Shown: positions 27,501 to 42,190, counted from the first letter of the stretch. The stretch is DNA of 64,000 nt from Jaapia argillacea MUCL 33604 (GCA_000697665.1 KL197716.1:1185878-1249877), one strand, 5' to 3'. Notes: generated by a model not told the origin, from the letters alone. Program-made: numbers and translations.

Positions 27501-28753
27501 TGTTTGCTACCTGTCAAGGGAGCGCCAACCCTAACGCTTCTCTCCGGGGAATTATACATCCCAAACACGTCTGCCAAAGCTTCCTTGGTATTGATAGTAA
27601 CTGTAGGCTCAGCACCTCCGCCCAAACCCAGACTCTTTCGACCGGTGAAGTTGCGAGAGGTCTTTAGGCCATCGTCGTTGAAGTCTACTTTCATTAGACG
27701 AGAGTTGGTGGCGGTGTTGTTGTTGATGTGAGGGGGAGGTAGGAGGTGTGAGGATGAGGGGATGGGAGGGGGAGGCATTTCGACTGCCCATTTCTTGCCC
27801 AAGAGTCCTTTGGACCTGGCTCGGGCTTCTTGGATGCTGTATTCGGTACCGTCGTTCCATAGAAGAGAAAGGTCAAAACGAAGTTTCTCGGGACGTTTTC
27901 CTGGGATGGGTGGGGCTAGCATGACTGCGTAACGGGATTGTGCGGAGCCGGACGGTGAGGAGGAAGTACTAGGTGCTACTGTGGAAGACGATGAGGAGGA
28001 GACACGTGAAGAAGATGAGGAGGGTTCTTGTGGGGTCTGGGTGGAAGATGAAGCAGGGTGTTCGGATGCGGGATAGTTCTTGAGAAAATCTTGGCGAATA
28101 GTTTTGTCATAGTTCCTGAAAGGATTCTGTCGAAGGGTTTGGTCATTCGGAGGCCAGCGGAGCCGCGAAGTTGAGGGAAGTGGTGGCGGTTTGAGAGATG
28201 CTTGAGATCGTTCTTTGAAATCATCGTAGCTCTTCCGTAGTTTGTCTTGTGGCCTCACTCGTCGCTTCATTCCAAGTCGATAGATCTCCTGCGCTTTCGA
28301 ACGACTGGACAAGCAAGGATGTTAAAGGGCTTCCTGCCACCCAGATCCACCAGAATAGAAGGCTACCCACAGTGTTTCTCGTTCCAAAGCTAAAGCATAC
28401 TCGATATACAGCTGAGCAAACACGATGCCAATGTCGTTGTCCAAGAGATACCTATAGACCGAGGCTGGCTTCTCCACCAAATTGGCATATTTGTGCCATA
28501 GATTAAAGTAACGTAAGTCTCCCTTGTAACTTGGATCATCACGGAACGTCCTAGTGGCCTCTTCGAGAAGAGATACTATTCCAGAGTGAACCAGGAGGTC
28601 GCCAGTGTAATGTTGTTCGGTCCATTGAACAAAACGAACATAGGTGGCAAGAGGGTCAGCCTCTTCCTGGAGGGCTGTGGCGACTTGAGCTCGGTATTGT
28701 TGACGTTCGCGAGAAAGAGCGTCGAGATCGTGTCGGGCGGTGGGCGGGGCCAT
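24527..28753 (-). CDS. BUB1: Spindle-assembly-checkpoint kinase Bub1
   Basis: Kinetochore Ser/Thr kinase of the mitotic checkpoint. The start is MAPPTARHDLDALSRERQQ at 28753. The N-terminal Mad3/Bub1 TPR domain includes DPLATYVRFVQWTEQHY, YFNLWHKYANLVEKPASVY and SKAQEIYRLGMKRRVRP. A disordered middle follows, in which four short exons and the start of the long exon carry FxPFxD motifs (FKPFMDD, FRPFVDP, FQPFVDD, FTPFVDN, and FAPFMDA further on). The kinase domain is complete: LGEGGFGAVF, LAIKVVK, HGDMKIDN catalytic loop, LIDFGRTID metal-binding loop, and TYQTDYFGLAGIIYCLLFG. It ends QMLKKIEKFVESA with stop at 24527. Unlike Mad3/BubR1 paralogues with a dead or absent kinase, this one looks catalytically competent. 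An ACGCGT box lies 62 bp upstream of the ATG. Confidence 0.95.
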
Positions 28754-29341
28754 GAGGGTCGGGTGTCGTTGAGGCAAAAGTCAAAAAGGGGCGTGTCGAT
28801 TCCGATGGTTCAAGACGCGTCGCGATCACATGCAAAATTGTCACAAGCCACAATCGCGATGAGCGAGATTCGAAAAGTTTGGTCTCTCGTGTTCTTGGAC
28901 TCTACCATGTAAAAATATCAACGAACCTCCAGCTTGGACCAGTTTTCTCATTCAAGTCTTTTCGGCTCTTCCCAAGTCAGCAGAAATCGGAGTATGCCTC
29001 ACTGTTTTTTATGCTGTGAAGACAGGATGCCCTCAGCCCTTCAAGTTCCAAACAGCCCACGGAATCCTTGTACGGCATAATATCTGTAAAATACCTGATT
29101 GCAGTACCACCGATATCCCCTGGGTCCTTGGGGCTGTTAAGTCAGCCAGACTCAGCGTGCTTCTCCGAGTCCATCACAGGCGGACACCATCCAAGTACAT
29201 TGTAAGTCATAATTTCACGAGCATCACATACTGTCATCTAATTTTATACTACAGAGGTACAACTTGAGCAGAGAAAATAAGATCACATAGTCCAAAATGC
29301 CTGGTCATATTCACTACACAGTGCCAGCACCGCGTCTACTC
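28754..29341. other. Intergenic, BUB1 promoter and 3' end of the proline-rich gene
   Basis: Holds the BUB1 upstream region (with the ACGCGT box) and the 3' flank of the next minus-strand gene. No coding signal. Confidence 0.5.
28815..28820. promoter_or_regulatory. MluI cell-cycle box upstream of BUB1
   Basis: ACGCGT inside GACGCGTCGCGA, 62 bp upstream of the BUB1 start codon. ACGCGT is the known binding site of MBF-type (Swi6/Mbp1) factors that drive G1/S transcription in fungi. The site is seen; its use is inferred. Confidence 0.5.
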
Positions 29342-30917
29342 TCACAAACCCCTCCGCAAGATGGAAACATAACTCGCCCTCGATTGCTGCTGAGGCCTCG
29401 CATACTTCTCCATATAATACTTCTTCAATCGTGGGCCTTCCACACTGTCTCCAGCCGAAGACGCAGACGATTTGACAGAGTTATCGCGGGTAAACGGGGT
29501 GACATCATATTCCTCCTCCGTGGATACGACACTCTCACTCGTCGTCTCTCCCAAGCTCATATCCTCTTCTTCGGCTTCATACTCCCTGTCATCCTCCTCG
29601 AGTACGCCCAAACGAGAACCCACGTCTGGTTGACTCCAAACAACGGGCTTCGATCGCGATAAATCCAGTGGAGGAGGCACTTTCTTCGTCGTCTTCGCCG
29701 ATTTTCTGGATCCAGCACTGCTCTGGAACCTGAGCCTGATAGGCAGGTGATAGTTGTAATCGACAGCCCGTGGTGTCAACTGCGGGGTGAGAGGTAGTTC
29801 CGACTCGTCAGCGGAAGAGTCCGCCAACGCCAACTGTTGGTCCTTCACCCTCACCAAACCCGTATTGGGGCTGAGACAAGACCACATATTCGGTTCCAAA
29901 ACCCTCGGCTCATCGGCTCTCCCTCTCCTCCCCAGCTTCAACTTCGGCGGCCAAGGCAATGGCTCTCCATCCTCGTCATCCGCCTCCTCTTCGAACATAT
30001 TCTCCTCCCAAACATACCCCTCGGCCTTGATCTCGGCATCGAACTTCACCACCGAATTTCCAACGATAATGTTCGGCGCGCTGAGGAATGCCTTCTCCCC
30101 GGTTCCATCTTTCAGCCCTTGACCAGTCCCAACATCTGGAACAGGCCATCTGCTCTGGTGAAGATGGGAAGGTAGAGGTGTCTTGTACAAGGGGTATGTG
30201 GGATGCGGAGAAGCCCAAATAGGGTCGAATACTGCAGTTGGGCAAATTCTCGAAGTCTACACTTAAACCAATCAGTTCCGCACTCGGTTTTTGGGGCTGT
30301 GGACGTACCTTCTGAAAGTACTGTTTCACAGTAGTATCTGAGGGTAAGCCGAGCTTCTTTAGACGTTCCTGCCAGTTGTCGTTGATGATGGCACTCTTGT
30401 AGGGTGCCACGAAAGTGGGATTGCGGTTAGGACGTGATGGAAGGGGTGGAGGTGCGGGTTTGTCCTTCGGTACTGGTGCGGGAATCATTACTGGTGCCGG
30501 GGCTGGTGTTGGCGAGGGTCGTGGTACGGGAACGGGTGCGGGTCTCCGGGTTGGTACAAATTGCTTCCCCCCTCTCCCCGATCCACGTTTCGGTGTCGGT
30601 GCAGGTTTCCGCGCAGCGGGAGGTTGCGACATCCGAATTGGTGCAGATCTCGGTGCCTGTATCAAGGGAGGTGCTGGGGGTGCCGGAGCTGGTTGAGGAA
30701 TGGGCTGAGGAACTGGCATGTGGTATGTGTATTGGTAGGGAGCAGAGGAGGGGTATTGGTAGGGTACGGAAGGGTAATAAGGTTGAGGTGCGACAGGCGG
30801 ATAGGCGTAGAGCACTGGGTGTGCAGTGTATGGTGGGTGGGGGTGATGCTGAGGCGCACCATAGTAAGTCTGCGGTTGTGGTTGGACAGGATAGTGATGA
30901 TGATACTGATACTGCAT
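29342..30917 (-). CDS. Proline/tyrosine-rich protein of unknown function
   Basis: I do not recognise the family. The start is MQYQYHHHYPVQPQPQ at 30917. The first ~170 residues are a low-complexity Tyr/Pro/Gln then Pro/Ala region with an RG/K-rich patch (KRGSGRGGKQFVPTRR). A more ordered core follows, NPTFVAPYKSAIINDNWQER then LKKLGLPSDTTVKQYFQK. A GTACGT...GTGTAG intron joins it in frame to TSRICPTAVFDPIWASPHP. The C-terminal exon has WPPKLKLGRRGR and an acidic Ser-rich segment, ending MEKYARPQQQSRASYVSILR. It is probably disordered outside the core. It lies head-to-tail with BUB1 and carries a double ACGCGT element upstream, so cell-cycle-linked expression is plausible. Confidence 0.8.
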
Positions 30918-31756
30918 CCTAGCTTGACAAGTGGCTCGTTCTAGCGACTTGTCTCAGTGAAGGACACGAAGATAAGATCGATGGAGAGTTCCAGCAGAGT
31001 CGCAAAATTCTCGTGAAGGTTGAGTTTGATGATGAAGATGAAGGGGGAAGTAAAACGATGAAGGGGACTTTCAGACGCGTGCCTGCGGTGATATAAGACG
31101 CGTCTGAAGTGTGAGCCACTTGGCGCACGACCCCTCCTCGTGTCAGGTTCCCTTTGTGCTTTGCTCTTGCTTTGCAGACTCGGGGAAGGGAGTTGGCAAA
31201 GCGGAGTACCTGGGTTTCAAAGAGGGCTCGCATCGTGCTGGCCATATGACATAGCCTTTCCAATTCGTTTTGATGTTGCTTTGGATATGGTTTTTATGGT
31301 TTTGGCGGGGTAGATTGACCGGACCGCGGTATCGATGTGACAATGTGGTCGCGTCTGTCATGTGACTTTTCGGAATAGATTGGCAATGGCAAGAATTGGG
31401 CAGAAAACCCTGCGGAACGAGGTTGGTTTGGATAATGCGAAACATGGTCGGGTTCTACATCCATGGCGCCAGAACTCCGCTCTACCTAAGAATACAACTG
31501 CAGAGGATAGCGAACACGACGAAGGGTGACAAACTGAAAGAATAAAGTATACACTATGGACTACAAACTTGCGTAAATCACCGGATGCTGGCAATGTGAT
31601 TCGTAATTTTTACACTGTATCCTGAAGTCCGAATCAATGTCGCTACGCGATCCCCGAGGAGGAGAAAAACTCACCTTGATCAAGAAGAGTGTCCGTCAGT
31701 CATGGAAAGCACGGTCCGTATCTCAGAGTCTGTTGCGTTGTCAGAAGACTGGTTGG
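30918..31756. other. Intergenic, promoter of the proline-rich gene
   Basis: 839 bp upstream of the proline-rich gene and downstream of the DUF6534-like gene. Besides the inverted ACGCGT pair I see no gene. Confidence 0.4.
31071..31107. promoter_or_regulatory. Inverted pair of ACGCGT boxes
   Basis: TCAGACGCGT at 31071-31080 and its exact reverse complement ACGCGTCTGA at 31098-31107, separated by 17 bp containing ATATAAG. The centre lies about 170 bp upstream of the proline-rich gene's ATG. Each arm contains a MluI cell-cycle box. Confidence 0.55.
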
Positions 31757-33686
31757 TCATTGGATAATGCTATGGGACCCACGCGTGCCTTCATTCCCCA
31801 GTTCCAGATCTACATGGTTGGCATTATAGCTGTTCACCATGATAGAGACGTCTTTCTGTGTCGTCGTCACACCTTCACTCTGGGGTATCCGGAATTCGAG
31901 AGCACGGGTGACGTCAACGGTTATTGTAGCGTCTGCAAGACGATCGCGGAGACGTAAACGAGCATTTAACCTGAATATCAGGTAAGGCATTGCGGTAAAT
32001 CCAGTCGTTCGAGGTCTACTCACATGGCCAAGCAGGAGTTGGCATATACTATGGGGTTCAAGTTCTGGTAAGATATATGTGGACCTTTTCGGCCTGACAC
32101 TCACATCGTGGAAGACAGAGTCCGATGGCGATATATAACAGTGAATTTTGATCAGCAATAAACTAAAAAATCAGTTAGTCAACCAACATTAACATTTATT
32201 ATCGTAGACCCAACATACCACGACCAGGCAGACGACGGAGACAAGACTAAGGAGGGAGTCAGTGCAACCTCAGACCAATGACGAAGGAAATACGGACCTT
32301 GTCAGCAATCCAGTCGCCACGGAGTAGAGGATGACAGCCCCAACAAGTCCCCCTACTCTGAGGCAGCCATGTGAGCAACCCTCTACAATGTATGAGATGT
32401 TACGAGGCTATTCACCTCTTGCCACCATGTAAGGCCGGGCGAAGCAGGAACACCATGCCCCCAGACGTTGAAATAGCAATAGGACACCATAGAGCGAGTC
32501 CAACTGGAACGTTCCACTGAAAAAACGATACAGAGATGAATAAAGACATAGAGGCGGAGGTAACTTTGCCTACGTCATGGCGAAGGAACGTATCGAAGAA
32601 AATTCTGAACGAAGGGTGTAAGGGTTGAATAAGAACAACATCAGTCACCACTCACATGTTTCGAAAGCCGACTAAGTGGGTTCAAGTCAACAAATTTTTA
32701 CCGGAGGTGTTTGTATCCACTTACAGGCAGTGTTCGCTGGTCTGGTTAGTAAGTGACCGAAAGAGATAATATGTTTACTCACCTAATATCAAGACACAGA
32801 TCGTCACCCAAGCTCCCGACTAACCATAGATCAGTGATCATCAACGAAACTCCTTAGACTGAATAATACATACAATTATTTTCGGTGCGGTGGCTCCAGA
32901 TTTCGGGAGTAACAACGACACTACCAAGCACTAAGACTGTGAGGACCGAACGATGAAAGGATCGACGCACACTTCCGAATACGCCACAAATATAAGCTAC
33001 GGTTGTGCGAGTAAGTATCACCATAGGAAAGGGACATGGGGAAGACGACTTTACAGTTCCACTAGGGGCACGAGGCTTTCCTACACAGAAATGGGTCAAC
33101 AAATAAACGGAAGCGGTCAAGGCATCACCCCACATGTGCAACTGAGAGAGCCTGGGTAAGACTTTCAATAGACGCAACCTGAGGAGTAATCAACAACAAA
33201 TACCTTCATACTCCTAGGCACAGCATCAGCGGCGAACATAACTGAAGGCGAAGTTGGCTTACCACACGACATGGTTGAGAGCTTCGAAGACCCCAAAGTT
33301 GGTGATCACATAATGGTATACCAAATGGGTTGTAAACACTAAATTGAGTCCGTCGAGGACACTTTCTGGGAGTTAGGCCAAGAGTTTGATGGGGAGTTGG
33401 AAAGTGCCCACCATATCACCACCACCTGGAATATAGATGGGTGAATACTTGGTCGATACTGATAGCTCTGAGGATAAATCTGGCTCGTACAAGGAACTTC
33501 AATATTCTGCCATCGTCGTGGTATCGGCTGAAATAGACATATGCCTGCGTTAGAGTGACACCGTACAGACTACCAGGGAAGGATGATCAGCCAGACACCG
33601 AACCAGACGCGGAGAACGTACACCGCTCCAACAGCAAGGCTAAGAAACAGGTTGCCAAGGGTATTCGAGATGTCGGGAGAAGACAT
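31757..33686 (-). CDS. Multi-pass membrane protein, DUF6534-like, many small exons
   Basis: Resembles the seven-helix DUF6534 family common in Agaricomycetes; function unknown. The ATG at 33686 gives MSSPDISNTLGNLFLSLAV, spliced to LYGVTLTQAYVYFSRYHDDG, then KFLVVVICVLDGLNLVFTTH and YHYVITNFGVFEALNHVVW. Next come LHMWGDALTASV, then a helix near VLTVLVLGSVVVT. The C-terminal part reads GLVGAVILYSVATGLLT, SLVSVVCLVV, then IADQNSLLYIAIGLCLP and LNARLRLRDRLADATITVDV, with a hydrophilic tail ending RGSHSIIQ, stop at 31757. Several exons are only 20-60 nt, and the middle of the gene (about 33150-32550) could not be resolved exon by exon, so one or two joins or a disabling change there remain open. 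Confidence 0.7.
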
Positions 33687-34786
33687 TAGGTTCATCCAAA
33701 ATCCCTCTCAGGATTTACCTTTTTGAAGGTGGGCGGCCACCAGAAGGCTTTCGGATGGGACGGATGGATGACCTCGGAACTGGGGATTGGCGTGACCCCG
33801 TGTGTGAGAGAGTTTCGGGGATGGGCCAGTGGGAGGCGTACGCTTTTGATCCCCCAAGCCAGATAGATACAGCGTGGCTGCGTCCCATCAAGCGCTTACA
33901 TTTTTAATCACCCAGTAAAGTCGAAGACTCGAAGAACGCATCGCTTAAACTTCTGCACAATAAGCATGGCGTTCCTGATTCATGATCGACGCAGGGCAGT
34001 GCAGCCACGCGGCGACACCTTCGTCCCGATTCTTCAAATACCAAGGGTTTCTTCTGCTAAGCGCTTGCCAACTTGGCAAATCAGGCAGGGTAAAAAGCTG
34101 AGTCGGAGATGAAACGGAAGGACACCGGAAGGCGACAGGGCAGATATGGCAGAGGTACGATGGATGTCTGCGTAGTCTGATAATCAACGAAGAGGATCAG
34201 TCGATACGAATTTCTTCTGGGGCTGTGATGTACTTGATTGGCGGAATGCGCAGTACGTACATATCTGTGTCCATTCCACAAGGCGCTGGCAAGGTGCCTC
34301 CCGGTTTGGTTCCCTGCAGTGGTGTCTGGAGTAGGATGGGACTCCAGAACCGGGTGCTATTCCACAGCACCCATTTCCCCTACTTGCGCCATCCACTCTT
34401 GGGTCATTGGCGATGGAAATTTTCATCCTCGAGGCAGTTCGAAGCAACAAGGTGTGCCACTGCAACATGAGGCATGGTTGCACCAATTACCAGGTAGATT
34501 TAGACAGATGAAATAGTGTCGAGCAGAACAGCTAGAGTCATTTTAAGTATGTCATATCAGAACGATTAGGCCCTTGTGTAGGAAAGAAACTCGATGGGAT
34601 TGTTCAAGAGTGTTCAGAAGTGAGGCCAATCTGAGGCCAAGCAACAACCTGGAGGCTGCGATGCGCCAAAAGTGGCTTCATCACGGAATTCGCCACGCTG
34701 CAACGATTGGAAACGCGCTGCGCCGTAGCTTCACCTTTGCCCAAAGTATTGATCGTTGACCTCCATCGTTGGAACCGTTATCCAAG
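33687..34786. other. Divergent intergenic region, 1.1 kb
   Basis: Lies between the DUF6534-like gene and ARP3. Frames up to 100 codons are present on both strands but have no recognisable content or clear start context. I see nothing else. Confidence 0.4.
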
Positions 34787-36534
34787 ATGTCGCTACTGGC
34801 CCCCATTATATGTGACAATGGCACAGGTTACTCCAAAATTGGGTGGGTCACTCTCGTTGTCGCCCAAGTCTGAAATCTCATCCTTTCCGACCGACTAGAT
34901 TCGCCGGAAACTCAGATCCTTCATTGTGAGCTCTTCCCCTAGAATCAAGGAGACTGTAAAGCTAGACAGACGATATCCTTTAAGTGTATTCCCCACGGCG
35001 ATAGCAACTCGCGGTTCTGCATCTCAGACCAGTCGAGGACCTTCGGTTCCCTCAAAACCCGGCCATCTCGCATCTAAACGAGGCGTCGAGGATTTGGACT
35101 TCTTCATCGGAGACGAAGCTCTCGCAAACGCGAAGACACCTGGATATGGCGTGCACTACCCTATTCGACACGGCATGATTGACAACTGGGATTATATGGA
35201 GAGGTACTGGGAGCAGACGATCTTCAAATATCTAAGAGCGGAACCCGAGGATCATTACTTCCTCTTGGTATGTGGTATCAACTTTCTCGCGTGGGGTTCG
35301 TCGTACTGATTGGTTTTGCGTGATCACCCCCTCCTCTGATTAGACCGAGCCCCCTCTGAACCCTCCCGAGAATCGCGAGCAAACTGCGGAGATCTTCTTC
35401 GAGTCTTTCAACATCAAAGGTCTCTATATCGCCGTACAAGCAGTTCTCGCACTCGCCGCATCCTGGTCTTCGAACAGAGTCACTGATCGTACACTTACTG
35501 GGACTGTCATCGATTCTGGTGACGGTGTCACGCACGTCATTCCGTGCGCTGAAGGATATGTTATCGGAAGTGCCATCAAACATATCCCCATCGCTGGACG
35601 TGATATCTCTCAATTCGTGTTGAATTTGATGAGAGAGAGGGGGGAGATGGCTACCGTGCCTCCCGAAGATCAGCTCAAGGTTGCTGGGAAAGTCAAGGAG
35701 AATTATAGTTATGTTTGCCAGGATATCGTCAAGGAGTTCAGGAAGTATGATGCGGAACCATACAAGTACTTCGAGAGGTTTGAGGGAGAACATAGTGTCA
35801 CTGGACGGGTGAGGCTATTCCAGTTCTCCTCAAACTCACTTTATTTATCTCTTCTCACAGAAATACGGAGTGGATGTGGGATATGAGCGCTTCCTTGCCC
35901 CTGAAATCTTCTTCAATCCCGAGATCTATTCCTCTGATTTCCTCACTCCCCTCCCGGAAATCGTCGATACCGTTATTCAACAATCCCCTATAGATGTCAG
36001 ACGTGGTCTGTACAAGGCAAGTTATCTTCGTCACAATCCTCGGGCGTCACTGATCTAGTATATCAGAACATCGTTCTCTCCGGAGGCTCCACCATGTTCC
36101 AGCATTTCGGGCAACGGCTCAAGCGTGACTTGAAACAGATGGTCGATCGCAGGTTGGAGGCCAGTGCCATGTCTAGCGGCAGTGCTTTGAGGGTAAGCAA
36201 AATTGGGTCTCTCTGCTCCAATGCTGACATTGCACCTAGTCTTCTGGTGTCGAGGTTGATGTCATTTCTCACAAGCGTCAAAGGTACTTATATCATTGCT
36301 CATCGGGGCTTTCGTGTGTGGTAAACTTATTCTCCTTCCAGATATGCCGTGTGGTTCGGAGGATCTCTCTTGGCAGACTTGGTAAATGCCTCTCCTCGTA
36401 CAAACATGCCGCATATCTGATCGCTTTCTTCTGTGCAGCCCGACTTTTACTCTGCATGCCACACCAAAGCGCAGTACGACGAGGTTGGTCCGAGCATTTG
36501 CAGACGCTACCAAATCTTTGGCAGTGCTACCTAG
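34787..36534 (+). CDS. ARP3: Actin-related protein 3 (Arp2/3 complex)
   Basis: Actin-fold subunit of the Arp2/3 complex that nucleates branched actin filaments. [19 protein letters not shown] at 34787 contains the first phosphate-binding loop. Splicing then gives FAGNSDPSF, followed by FPTAIATRG. Family blocks are [163 protein letters not shown] and [11 protein letters not shown]. It ends [11 protein letters not shown], stop at 36534. About nine short introns. Every diagnostic Arp3 block is present. Confidence 0.96.
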
Positions 36535-36776
36535 ATCAATGAACCTGCACTTGCTGTACCTGTTACACACCTTTTTTGTATGTCAAGCTGAGAAGTAATC
36601 CAATCGGAGGAACCTGGACTTGTACTCGTCTGCCACCTTCGGAATTGGAGAATTCCTAAGGGCGATACTTAAGCGTCAAAACTTGCGCTGAGAGACCAGG
36701 GTACAGAATACTACGAGTACAAAGTTCAGCTTCTAGGCTACATCAGCGTCCATTGTTACAAGTACATCATAAACAT

Positions 36777-39492
<2,716 letters not shown>

Positions 39493-40001
39493 ACAATCGA
39501 GCTTGCTTCACACAATCGAGTGAATTTTTGAACAGAGTGGATGTATCTGAACTACATACCTCTCCGAGAGTACCTCTTTCGTTGCACACAGCAAACTTCA
39601 GTGAATACTTCCAACTGATCAACCAAGAGTCTTGGGTATTTACCAGATGTTTACTGGAAGACTATTGGCAGTGAAAGCAGAGGAAGAGTTTGCAGCTTGT
39701 GGCGCCAGGATTCAGATTACAAGTCAGTCGCGTCATGCTTTCTCAGCACTCCACGAAGTTTGACGGATTTATCGGAGGGTCTGATTCCAACGCCACAGCG
39801 GTTGTTTGGTTCGGCGTGCAAAGGCTTCCGTTTTTAACAACTACAAATACTGAAACAGCTACGGTGGCACCCTGATCGTTCAGTGAGACAAGTCCAACTG
39901 AAGCCTACAGAAACAGCCCTTGTCGACGTTCTATAGTTCATTGGTCTTGAGTAGCTTGGTCTCTTCATCTCCGGCTTCAATTCCGGCTTCAATTCTAGCG
40001 T

Positions 40002-40821
40002 CTACAGAATCCGCGGACGTGTGGCTCTAACCTTCATTGAACAGTCAGCATTCCCAAAGCTCCGCGCAGCCTGAGACTCATAAGCTTACCTCTGGCAATT
40101 GTCTGTCTTGCTCTGGCGTGGGCTGAGCATCCTGCTTCTTCCAAGGAACTCCGAATTCACACTCATGCACCACTTCTTTTTCTCGCTTCTCTCGAGCCTC
40201 TGATACAGCTTCTTGGGGTCCTTCGTTGGTAGGCGGTGATGTTAGTAATCCCCCTTCCTTGCTGCTGTCGGGCGAGGTAGTGCCTAATTGAACTTTAGAT
40301 CGTTCAGTACGAAGTTACGCCACTCACTGCTGAGCCGGCGAGCCCGTTCCTCCCTACAGAGGCGCAGATATTGGAGGTGCCTCCGCTTGGCTTCACGCCT
40401 TTCTGCGTCGAGAGCCTTAGCACTAGGCTTTCCAGTGCCAATTTCCACGACCTTCACAGCCGTGGTTATCAACCTAAAGCTCCGCAGAGAGTTACAAGCC
40501 CACCTCTGGCGATTGTCTGTCTTGCCCTACAGTGGGCTGAACATCCTTCTTCTTCAATGGAACTGTCGCTACTTCATTTTCGGAATCCCCACTCTCATCC
40601 ATCACTGCTTTTCCTCGCAAAGAGTCGAGGAGGTTGTCAATGACTATTGAGTCTACGTCCAGAGGTAGAGCCTTAGCTCGACTAGCAGTATGAGGCTTGT
40701 CAGTATGGATAACTACGCCCTTCACAGGCATCCTGATTTTGGCAACATCAACTGGTATTCTGGACGCCAACTCGATCTTGGTGCCGTCGGGACTGGGTGA
40801 CCTCGAGCTCGAGCGCGACAT
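40002..40821 (-). CDS. Tandem family member A, function unknown
   Basis: Unrecognised. The start is MSRSSSRSPSPDGTKIELAS at 40821, followed by the family core IPVDVAKIRMPVKGVVI. Exon 1 ends QPTVGQDRQSPE at a GTGGGC donor. Exon 2 (VVEIGTGKPSAKALDAERRE to ERARRLS) is rich in Arg/Glu and helical. Exon 3 (TTSPDSSKEGGLLTSPP) ends QPTPEQDRQLPE, so the QPT..QDRQ-PE block is present twice, unlike in copies B and C. A last short exon gives VRATRPRIL and stop at 40002. No signal peptide or membrane segment. Mostly charged and Ser-rich, likely disordered with short helices. A TATAGATAAG element lies about 90 bp upstream. Confidence 0.6.
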
Positions 40822-41467
40822 AGTGTTGGCCTTAATTGGTGGAAGCGGTGAATTATGAAGTCGATCTGCAAGGAATCATCTACGACACCGTGCACAACGC
40901 CAATTGTCCTTATCTATAATTGTGCTGGGGCTGTGCGTTCAATCGACTACGAGCCATGCCGAGTTGTCCGATGCACTGCACTGCTGTTGAACTACTGGAC
41001 ATGAGATTCGGAAGCAGTAGCAATCATCGCTGGATTGAACTTACTTCTTCAGGGGTATTGGGGAGGCATCTGTATCCCTCTTCGATGAGCCGATTTCGGG
41101 GACCACGGTGAGTCTCGGTGTGATCTGATATGAATCGCTCTCAGGAAACCACCCAGCACTACAGACCACTCGGCACAAAAGCGTAGATCTCAGGAATATT
41201 CCGTCGATTGACGCTCGTTCTGAATCACCTTACCGGATTCCTGAGAGACAGTGAGAACGCACTGCCAGTACAGTATATCTAACGCCACAGTTCCTGTTTG
41301 GTTTAGCGTGCAAAGGCTTCTGTTTTTAACAACTCCAAACAACAAAAGGTGGCGATGGTGCCTCATCCGAGCCTCAGTCCAAATCCTCAACATGGACTGG
41401 GCTCGTCGTTATACTACTTACATCGAAAGTATTTCGTAGGTCGTTGTCCGCATTGTCCTTCGTTTAT

Positions 41468-42190
41468 CTAGCTTGAGTCCCGCTCTCCAGTCATCTCCGG
41501 CTCGGTCTTGGGCCTTGACTCTACAATCTTATGGTCCTAACAGCAGCCAGCAATAGTCAGCAACTCAAGCTCCTCACAAAGAATGATAAGCCGACCTCCG
41601 AGCCCGGCGACTGCTTTTCTTGTTCTACTGTAGGCTGATCATCCTTCTGTTCGACCGGGACTGTCCATGGTTCGCTTTCGGATGACCCACGCTCGTCCAC
41701 CACTTTTCCTTCCTCTTCTTGAGCCTCTGGCACGGCATCACGGAGTCCTTGGTCATCCGGTGCCGATGACGCTCCCTCTCCCTTGCTGTGGCTGGACGAG
41801 ACAGCGCCTAAACACTAGCATTAGGTCGTTCAGTTAAGAACCACCCTACTTACTGCCGCGCTCCCGTTCAGCGAGCAAAGATTGGAAGAAGTTCCGAAGG
41901 ATTTCGTGCTGCGACCTGTTGTCGAGAGGCTTAGCACTAGGCGCCGAGTCGGTATTAGCAACTGCGTACTTGCGAGTCTCTACCCAGGGAGGCAAAGGTT
42001 GGAAGAACTTCTGGAGAACTTCGCGCCGCCGTGGCATTTGCACATTGAGGGGCTTCGCATTCGGTTTCCCAGAGCTGATGACTACGCCCTTGACAGGCAT
42101 CCTGACCTTGGCAACATCAGCTGGTATTCTGGATGCCAACTCGATCTTGGTGCCGTCGGGACTTGGTAACCTCGAACTCGAACGCGACAT
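41468..42190 (-). CDS. Tandem family member B, function unknown
   Basis: Unrecognised. The start is MSRSSSRLPSPDGTKIELAS, then IPADVAKVRMPVKGVVI. Exon 1 carries two related helical blocks, AKPLNVQMPRRREVLQKFFQ and AKPLDNRSQHEILRNFFQSL, each of the form xKPLxx...(H)EILxxFFxxL. A GTAAGT...TTTAG intron leads in frame to SAVSSSHSKGEG and QKDDQPTVEQEKQSPGSE; a third exon (DHKIVESRPKTEPEMTGE) ends RDSS with stop at 41468. About 205 residues, hydrophilic, no targeting signal seen. It is 85-90% identical by eye to copy C over long stretches. Confidence 0.65.

Noticed and set aside
30415-30944. Plus-strand Gly/Val-rich frames opposite the proline-rich gene
   Set aside because: Complement of proline codons; the minus strand has the coherent gene with a consistent splice.
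34184-34486. 100-codon minus-strand frame upstream of ARP3
   Set aside because: No recognisable domain, no good promoter or splice context, and an overlapping open frame on the other strand; probably chance.
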